This document shows, piece by piece, positions 58,645 to 64,000 of a stretch of DNA of 64,000 bases (position 1 is the first letter of the stretch; each line of letters starts with the position of its first letter). Made by a program: the position numbers and the translations under genes. This DNA comes from Croceitalea marina (GTDB lineage Bacteria > Bacteroidota > Bacteroidia > Flavobacteriales > Flavobacteriaceae). The stretch covers positions 186,001-250,000 of the forward strand of contig NZ_JBHULB010000016.1 of assembly GCF_042684265.1 (NCBI RefSeq), written 5' to 3'. The notes beneath the pieces are model-generated. The model was not told where the DNA came from. It did not search any database and was given only the letters and a program-made list of their open reading frames with translations.

Positions 58645-58840
58645 AATGAAGCACAACGGCCAGGCGGGTATTGCGAGTAGCGTCTCAAAGTATTTGAGCT
58701 AGCTACGATAGCAATTAGACGCTATTGGTCCATACCCGCTAGATATGTCCAGTTCCGACATCGTGTTGTTCCGTCTGAGGTTTATTGGCTTAAGTTAGGG
58801 AATTTTATGGACGAATAGCAGTCGTACTGCCTGGCCGATG
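58645..58840. repeat. Structured repeat R2 (copy of R1), ends at an N
   Basis: A second copy of the 55603-55801 repeat in the same orientation. The outer stem GGCCAGGC/GCCTGGCC is perfect here, as are GCGGGTAT/ATACCCGC, AGCGTCT/AGACGCT and CTCAAA/TTTGAG. The undetermined base N at 58841 follows directly. The remainder of the 58584-59000 interval shows no gene. Confidence 0.8.
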
Positions 58841-59000
58841 NCGCCATCATCTCATTAATATATACGTAAAATACAGATTTATACATCCAAACGGGGTATA
58901 TCTCTCTGTATTTTACAACCTTCTTTTTATAGCAACACCGTAAACTCAAAACTAAACTTTATAAAACAGTATAGGTCTCTATTTTAGAATATAGCGCTAC

Positions 59001-59246
59001 TTATGCCCTGCTATCCAATTCTGCCTTTATCTTCTTATATTTTTTGTCCAGCAATATCACAATAATACTTAACGGGCCTACAAGTATTGGAAACCATGTT
59101 CTATCTAAACTTTCATTTTGTGAAACCATTTGGTAAATGAAAATTAAAAACACCACAATAATAGCAAAAGTCGCTATCTGCATAATTCTCTTCGTCGTAT
59201 TAAGTTTGACCGTAAGTGTTTCTTTTTTCTGACCCTTCATATCCAT
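59001..59246 (-). CDS. Small two-helix membrane protein of unknown function
   Basis: An 81-residue protein: a basic N-terminus, a hydrophobic helix (ATFAIIVVFLIFIYQMV), a short loop, a second helix (WFPILVGPLSIIVILL) and a basic tail (DKKYKKIKAELDSRA). I do not recognise the family. It lies 49 bp upstream of the CocE-type hydrolase gene start, in divergent relation to nothing and co-directional with its neighbour to the left. Confidence 0.6.
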   Translation of the reverse strand: MDMKGQKKETLTVKLNTTKRIMQIATFAIIVVFLIFIYQMVSQNESLDRTWFPILVGPLSIIVILLDKKYKKIKAELDSRA

Positions 59247-59295
59247 TGTATGTTCATCTTTTAAAGTTTTTCAATCAAATAAATCCATATACCTT

Positions 59296-61230
59296 TTATT
59301 GCAACACCGTAAACTCCAAACTAGAATCAGTAAATACCGTATGGGTTTGGGTCTTAAAGTCGTCTTCATCGGCCTTAAAGATATTATCCACATAAGTCTG
59401 CGGATTTAAATCTATTAAAGGAAACCAAGTACTCTGCACTTGTATTTGCAGTCTATGGCCTTTTTTGATGGTATGAAAAACATCTTGCAGCTTAATATTA
59501 ACATCCGTCTTTTTATTGGGTGTAAAGGGTTCTGGGTTTGAGAAACTGTTTCTAAACCTGCCCCGCAAAACCTCGCTACGCACCATTAAATGATAGTTGC
59601 TCATTTTTAGATGGTCTTGCATTTCTTCATTGGTCTCCGCATCTGCCGGGTGAACGTCTATCACCTTAACAATCCAATCTGCGGCATCACCAGTAGTGGC
59701 AACTTTTAGGTTTGCCATAATATCACCCGCTAGGGTAAAGTCTTCTTCCATAACTTCGGTTTCAAACACCAAAACATCGGAACGGCGCGCCGCGAAGCGC
59801 TGGTCATCCGTCATGTATTTACGTGGGGTAAATACAGATTTTACATCTTCAGAATATGGCACTGGCTTTTTTACATCACTCACAAATTGAAGTCCAGCCG
59901 TACCTTTTTGCTCTAAGGTCAACTTCTGGTTTTCTGACAAATACATGCGCTGCTTTTCTGCCCCTTTTGGTGGCCAAGCATCGTATTCCTTCCACTCTTT
60001 TCTACCAGAGTCATACACATAAGCTTCAGGTAAGCCGGTATTACCATCAGCTTCTCCTTTTAAAAAGTGGTTAAAAAACTTCGTTTCAATCTTATCTTGA
60101 AAAAAATTGGAAATAGAATCCCCAAAATAGTAGTTCCCTACCAAGTTACGTTCGCTCCTTCTGGCCCAACGCCCGTGATCCCAAGGCCCAAAAACCATTG
60201 TATTATATCCTTCTGTATGCTTTTCAATATTCTTATAGGTTTCCAGTGGTCCATATAAATCTTCCGCATCGAACCAGCCACCAACAATCATCGTTGCAAC
60301 GTGCGATTTCGATTTATCTAAATGCTGAATTAAGCCTCTACTCTGCCAAAGTTCATCATAATTTGGGTGTTCTTTCAGTTCATTCCAGAAAAAATCATCC
60401 GTCATATTATCCGGGGCCAAAGAAGCCTGATCTTTAATATCGTACTCAAAAAAGGAATTCAAATTCTTTAGAGGACCAGCATCTAAAAAAAACTGGTATT
60501 GGTCTTCTGTTTTTAAATCTGGTAAGGTATACCATGCCGTATCTATAGGTTGGTCTCCATTAGGTCTCGGCGTGCCGAACAAAGATGTCGCCCTAAAATA
60601 GCTCAATAAATACGCACCGTTATGGTGAAAATCATCAAAAAAGAAATCTCCAATACAGGCTTGTGGCGAAGAAGCCTTTAAAGCTGGGTGGGCATCTATA
60701 GTAGCATATGTTGCATAATAACCTGGATAGGAAATTCCCCAAACACCGACATTGCCATTGTTATTCTCAACATTATTTACCAGCCAATCAATCGTGTCAT
60801 AGGTATCGGTACTCTCATCAACTTGGTCGTTCGAAGTTTTGTTAGGGATATAAGCACGCATATTTTCGTAGTGCCCTTCACTCAACCAACGCCCTCGTAC
60901 ATCTTGGTAGACAATAATATTGCCTTCCTTCATTAGATTGATATTAGGCCCGATCTGCTTTCTAAATTCATTTTCACCATAAGGTCTAGAACTATATGGC
61001 GTACGTTGCATTAAAATAGGGTACTCTTTTGACTTGTCTTTTGGGGAATAGATTGTAGTATGCAAAGTAGCACCGTCTCGCATTTTAATGTCAACCTCTT
61101 TTTTGGTGTAGTTGTCCTGTACGTAGGTGTCAACTACCTCAGCAGTTTCTGTTTTTTTAGTTGTTTTTCCGCAGGAGATAAGTAGTACTGCAAATACAAA
61201 AAGAAAAGTAAATTTTGATACGAACTTCAT
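59296..61230 (-). CDS. CocE/NonD-family hydrolase (S15-type), lipoprotein
   Basis: A 644-residue secreted hydrolase with a lipoprotein signal (LFVFAVLLISCGK, Cys 20). The S15 alpha/beta-hydrolase domain has KMRDGATLHTTIYSP near 50, the nucleophile motif VGVWGISYPGYYATY near 160, a helical cap, and the C-terminal jelly-roll domain (TLAGDIMANLKVATTGDAADWI ... HRLQIQVQSTWFPLIDLNPQ). Relatives include X-Pro dipeptidyl-peptidases, cocaine esterase and glutaryl-7-ACA acylase, so it is an acylase or dipeptidase of unknown substrate. Confidence 0.9.
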   Translation of the reverse strand: MKFVSKFTFLFVFAVLLISCGKTTKKTETAEVVDTYVQDNYTKKEVDIKMRDGATLHTTIYSPKDKSKEYPILMQRTPYSSRPYGENEFRKQIGPNINLMKEGNIIVYQDVRGRWLSEGHYENMRAYIPNKTSNDQVDESTDTYDTIDWLVNNVENNNGNVGVWGISYPGYYATYATIDAHPALKASSPQACIGDFFFDDFHHNGAYLLSYFRATSLFGTPRPNGDQPIDTAWYTLPDLKTEDQYQFFLDAGPLKNLNSFFEYDIKDQASLAPDNMTDDFFWNELKEHPNYDELWQSRGLIQHLDKSKSHVATMIVGGWFDAEDLYGPLETYKNIEKHTEGYNTMVFGPWDHGRWARRSERNLVGNYYFGDSISNFFQDKIETKFFNHFLKGEADGNTGLPEAYVYDSGRKEWKEYDAWPPKGAEKQRMYLSENQKLTLEQKGTAGLQFVSDVKKPVPYSEDVKSVFTPRKYMTDDQRFAARRSDVLVFETEVMEEDFTLAGDIMANLKVATTGDAADWIVKVIDVHPADAETNEEMQDHLKMSNYHLMVRSEVLRGRFRNSFSNPEPFTPNKKTDVNIKLQDVFHTIKKGHRLQIQVQSTWFPLIDLNPQTYVDNIFKADEDDFKTQTHTVFTDSSLEFTVLQ

Positions 61231-61400
61231 AGTGATTGGATTGATTTTCTAAAACTACTAAATAATCAAACCAACCAAACGCGAAAATTTTAAAATATTA
61301 AGGCCTCCCTTATTTATGGGGTGTGAATTCATGCGAAGTAATTAGAGCGGAGATTTTTACTAGCCCGATATGGAAAATAAACTAAAAAATCTCCCCTTTC

Positions 61401-61448
61401 TTCCTGATTACCATCAGGAATTCATTCCCCTCTTAAAAACAAGAGGGG
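61401..61448. repeat. Two adjacent hairpins upstream of the DUF559 gene
   Basis: Perfect arms TTCCTGAT-TACC-ATCAGGAA (61401-61420) and CCCCTCTT-N6-AAGAGGGG (61427-61448), 31 bp before the ATG at 61479. With the downstream palindromes they frame the gene. Confidence 0.65.
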
Positions 61449-61478
61449 AGCTTTTACTATCTTTAAATAGTTACGACC

Positions 61479-61856
61479 ATGAAACAAATACATAACAAAA
61501 AAGAACTTTTAACTAAACGAAAAGAGCTTCGCAAAAACTTAACTCCAGCAGAAGCTTTTCTTTGGAAATGTCTTAAAGCCAAACAATTGGGAGGTCGCAG
61601 GTTTCAAAAACAACACAGTATAAAATCTTATATTGTGGATTTCTATTGTGCTGCCGAAAAATTAGTTATTGAGCTTGATGGTGAAGTTCATCAAAGTTCT
61701 AATGTCCAAGAATATGATGAAAAACGCACTAAAGAATTGGAGGCTTTAGGATTTACTGTAATACGATTCGAAAATAAAATGGTTTTTGATAAGCTGCCTT
61801 CTGTACTTAAGGAGATTAAGGATAATTTTAAGAGGGGAGCTTGTTCCAATAACTAA
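61479..61856 (+). CDS. DUF559 endonuclease-like protein
   Basis: A 125-residue Vsr-like PD-(D/E)xK protein of the DUF559 family: ELRKNLTPAEAFLWKCLKAK at the start, LGGRRFQKQHSIKSYIVDFY with the catalytic-type Asp, KLVIELDGEVHQ with the E-x-D motif, and LGFTVIRFENKMVFDKLPSV. It is the only rightward gene of the chromosomal part and is embedded between GC-rich palindromes. Genes of this type are scattered in flavobacterial genomes inside such repeats, which suggests a small mobile or selfish unit (inference). Confidence 0.85.
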   Translation: MKQIHNKKELLTKRKELRKNLTPAEAFLWKCLKAKQLGGRRFQKQHSIKSYIVDFYCAAEKLVIELDGEVHQSSNVQEYDEKRTKELEALGFTVIRFENKMVFDKLPSVLKEIKDNFKRGACSNN

Positions 61857-61864
61857 ATTAAGCT

Positions 61865-61910
61865 CCTCCCTTTAGCAAAGGGAGGTGTCAACAAGCATAG
61901 CTAAGTTGAC
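61865..61910. repeat. Palindromes between the DUF559 gene and metK
   Basis: Perfect 9-bp arms CCTCCCTTT/AAAGGGAGG at 61865-61885, followed by GTCAAC/GTTGAC at 61887-61910. It may serve as a terminator for the two convergent genes and as the right edge of the DUF559 unit. Confidence 0.65.
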
Positions 61911-61917
61911 GGAGGGA

Positions 61918-63171
61918 TTAAAGCTCAAAAGCTGCTTTAACCTCATCAACCCTGTCCAATTTCTCCCAAGTAAAGAGTTCAACTTCTTTTTCAACTTTTC
62001 CGTTGTAGGGAGATTCAAAAACCTTGGTGACTGTAGTTGGTGTTTTACCCATATGGCCATAGGCAGCCGTCTCTAAATAAATTGGGTTGCGAAGTTTTAG
62101 TCTTTCTTCGATAGCAAAAGGGCGCATATCAAACAAACCCGCTACTTTTTCAGCAATTTCGCCATCGGTCAGATTCACTTTGGCGGTACCATAAGAGTCT
62201 ACAAAAATTGACGTAGGTTCTACCACACCAATCGCATAACTTACTTGAACCAAAATTTCATCTGCCACGCCCGCAGCTACCAAGTTTTTAGCCGCATGTC
62301 TTGCCGCATAGGCAGCACTTCGGTCTACTTTACTTGGGTCTTTACCACTAAAAGCACCACCACCATGAGCACCTTTCCCGCCATAGGTGTCTACAATTAT
62401 TTTTCTACCCGTTAAACCGGTATCTCCATGTGGGCCACCAATTACAAACTTGCCAGTTGGATTGATATGATATTGAATTTTATCATTAAAGAGTTGCTGA
62501 ACATGCGAAGGGAACAATTCAACCACCTTTGGAATCAAAATTGAAATAATATCCGATTTGATTTTTGCCAACATCTTCTCATCAGCATCAAAATCGTCAT
62601 GTTGGGTAGAGACCACAATGGTATCTATGCGCTGTGGCACATTATCATCAGAATATTCTATGGTTACCTGTGCTTTGGCATCTGGTCGTAAATATGGAAT
62701 TTGCCTCCCCTCTCTTCGTAAATCTGCTAGCACCTGAAGAATCTTATGCGAAATATCCAATGCTAAAGGCATATAGTTTTCGGTCTCTTTGGTGGCATAC
62801 CCGAACATCATACCTTGGTCACCGGCACCTTGCTCTTCTTTAGTAGCTCTATCAACACCCTGGTTAATATCTTGTGATTGCTCATGAATCAATGAAATTA
62901 CCCCACAAGAATCTCCACTAAACTGGTATTCACCTTTGGTGTACCCAATTTTGTTGATGACATCTCTAGCAATGGTCTGTACATCTAAATAGGTATCGCT
63001 TTTCACTTCGCCTGCCAATACCACTTGACCTGTGGTAACTAGCGTTTCACAAGCTACTTTGCTATCGGCATCAAAAGCCAAAAAATTATCTAAAAGTGCA
63101 TCACTAATTTGGTCAGAAACTTTATCTGGGTGCCCTTCACTAACAGATTCAGAAGTAAATAAATATGCCAT
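61918..63171 (-). CDS. metK: S-adenosylmethionine synthetase
   Basis: A 417-residue methionine adenosyltransferase. The motifs SESVSEGHPDKVSDQISDAL, GAGDQGMMFGYA, and GGGAFSGKDPSKVDRSAAYA with the P-loop-like region are complete. It makes SAM from methionine and ATP and is a housekeeping gene, confirming the chromosomal nature of the right flank. No SAM riboswitch is recognisable in the 63172-63390 interval. Confidence 0.97.
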   Translation of the reverse strand: MAYLFTSESVSEGHPDKVSDQISDALLDNFLAFDADSKVACETLVTTGQVVLAGEVKSDTYLDVQTIARDVINKIGYTKGEYQFSGDSCGVISLIHEQSQDINQGVDRATKEEQGAGDQGMMFGYATKETENYMPLALDISHKILQVLADLRREGRQIPYLRPDAKAQVTIEYSDDNVPQRIDTIVVSTQHDDFDADEKMLAKIKSDIISILIPKVVELFPSHVQQLFNDKIQYHINPTGKFVIGGPHGDTGLTGRKIIVDTYGGKGAHGGGAFSGKDPSKVDRSAAYAARHAAKNLVAAGVADEILVQVSYAIGVVEPTSIFVDSYGTAKVNLTDGEIAEKVAGLFDMRPFAIEERLKLRNPIYLETAAYGHMGKTPTTVTKVFESPYNGKVEKEVELFTWEKLDRVDEVKAAFEL

Positions 63172-63390
63172 TCTCTATTTTTAAACGTGCTGAAGATTTG
63201 ACGGAAAGGCTGAAAGAAGTTTACACCACTTTTTAGCATTTTTTACCGAGGTTGCAATCAGTCAAATCCTTCCTCATAATTGAAAGGCAAAAATAGGAAA
63301 ATAGTTTTGTTGTAAAAATGTGTTCTCGATACTTTTTCTTCGAAAAGACTGGAACTGACAGTTTTTATGATAAATTAAATACCATTGGTA

Positions 63391-64000
63391 TTATAATTCA
63401 TATTTAATGCTAGCCAAAAAATACCTTGGTTGCACGGCATACTCCAAAGTGCTTATTAAGTTATTTGAAAATGAATCTTGTCTAATAGTGGTAGTGTTCA
63501 ACAAGTTCATTCCAGAAATTTTGAACTCCCATTTACTATCTTCCTTTTGATAATACAATGCGGCATTAAAAAAGTCATAGGTACTGCTCACTCCGCCATC
63601 CCTATTTTTATAATCATTGTATTCATAGTCGGCAGTAATTGCAAAGCCTTTTAAGAAAAAAGCTTCAATATTAGCATAAGGACTATTGGTTATAAAAGTG
63701 TTCTCAATAGCTATGCTAGAATAGTTATTTAATTGTTTTTTAAAACCCAATTCAGCATTTGGTGCTTCCTTAAATCGCGTTTCAAAAGCTAGTTTATAGG
63801 TTTGGTTAAAAGATTCATTAAAATCCGTCGCTCCATTGATAATCGTATTAAACTTATTGTAAGACAATCTACTTTCAAATTTTGTTTTCCATAACGGAAA
63901 GCGCTTTTCAAAAGTTCCAAAAAGTGAGAAGGTTTCATTTGGCGTATCTAAATTTATTGGCGATGACACCCTATCTAATCCTATAAAATTTACAGTATTG
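63391..64000 (-). CDS. Outer-membrane beta-barrel C-terminus (TonB-receptor-like), partial
   Basis: The frame is open from base 64000, so the start is outside the window; about 202 residues are visible. The pattern is alternating amphipathic strands (FGTFEKRFPLWKTKFESRLS, ELGFKKQLNNYSSIAIENTF, LKGFAITADYEYNDYKN, KWEFKISGMNLLNTTTI) ending YFLASIKYEL, the form of a C-terminal barrel strand. The GMNLLNT segment is typical of TonB-dependent-receptor-like proteins. The ligand cannot be inferred. Confidence 0.75.
   Translation of the reverse strand, partial: NTVNFIGLDRVSSPINLDTPNETFSLFGTFEKRFPLWKTKFESRLSYNKFNTIINGATDFNESFNQTYKLAFETRFKEAPNAELGFKKQLNNYSSIAIENTFITNSPYANIEAFFLKGFAITADYEYNDYKNRDGGVSSTYDFFNAALYYQKEDSKWEFKISGMNLLNTTTIRQDSFSNNLISTLEYAVQPRYFLASIKYEL

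Noticed and set aside
55603..58840. R1/R2 as insertion sequences or MITEs
   Set aside because: There is no transposase or target-site duplication, and their ends match the GCACAAC boxes of a third, unrelated element; a cassette-type boundary fits better.
63172..63390. SAM riboswitch upstream of metK
   Set aside because: No recognisable SAM-I or SAM-II core or paired stems were seen; only AT-rich DNA.
1..64000. CRISPR arrays, tRNA or rRNA genes
   Set aside because: No regular 25-40-bp repeats with unique spacers and no cloverleaf or rRNA sequence were recognised on either strand.

Overview
The window is Bacteroidota DNA. The genes start with TTTG / TAnnTTTG-type promoters, and the gene families (TraE-TraJ, MobA/B/C, RteC, DUF3408, DUF4099/3945, ORF6N) are typical of conjugative elements of that phylum. 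Two compartments are visible. From 1 to about 53.9 kb lies a large CTnDOT-like integrative and conjugative element (ICE) of the Sphingobacterium/Chryseobacterium type. From about 53.9 kb to the right edge lies more AT-rich, Flavobacteriia-like chromosome (metK, CocE hydrolase, M20 peptidase, TonB-receptor-like barrel). No tRNA, rRNA, CRISPR array, transposase or integrase was found.

ICE core. Positions 1-4.1 kb hold traJ (partial), traI (DUF4141), traG, traF and traE on the minus strand. Positions 7.7-9.9 kb hold traD, two DUF3408 genes and the ParA-like traA. Positions 10.5-12.3 kb hold mobA-mobB with a likely oriT hairpin just upstream. Position 14.6-16.6 kb is the coupling protein mobC. 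Positions 16.7-27.9 kb hold a giant methylase-helicase, DUF1896, ORF6N, topB, DUF3945 and two small HTH genes, followed by rteC (28.1-29.0 kb). Most of these core operons carry an array of TGGCAGT-like heptamers repeated every 10 bp upstream of the first gene, always in the same orientation relative to transcription. This looks like an element-wide operator.

ICE cargo. Three cargo blocks interrupt or follow the core. (a) 4.35-7.67 kb: an XRE regulator plus a SIR2-HerA (Nezha-type) anti-phage pair. (b) 12.4-14.4 kb: a Crp/Fnr regulator, an SMR exporter and two acetyltransferases resembling diamine and PaiA-type polyamine acetyltransferases. (c) 29.2-52.8 kb: a metal-resistance island with a CopA ATPase, a CDF exporter, azurin, several HMA chaperones, a ferredoxin reductase, an RND pump, a Fur-family regulator, a Zn/Cd-type P-ATPase and a separate ATPase N-domain protein. 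It also carries DUF3347, a multicopper oxidase broken by a 2-nt frameshift, and an hppD gene. Two promoter-linked operator families divide the island. One is a ~40-bp direct-repeat element, eight copies, probably for HMA-AraC fusion regulators. The other is a TTGCAAC-GTTCCC element, three copies, probably for the Fur-family protein.

Chromosomal part. An AraC-type gene that appears to lose its last residues at the junction is followed by DUF6090, alpha/beta hydrolase and M20 peptidase genes. These three are separated by strongly structured intergenic elements with GCACAAC/GTTGTGC ends, resembling an integron-like cassette array. Then come a small membrane protein, a CocE/NonD hydrolase, a DUF559 endonuclease flanked by palindromes, metK and the C-terminus of an outer-membrane barrel. 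An N at 58841 and the absence of an integrase at the ICE edge leave open an assembly join or a decayed end.
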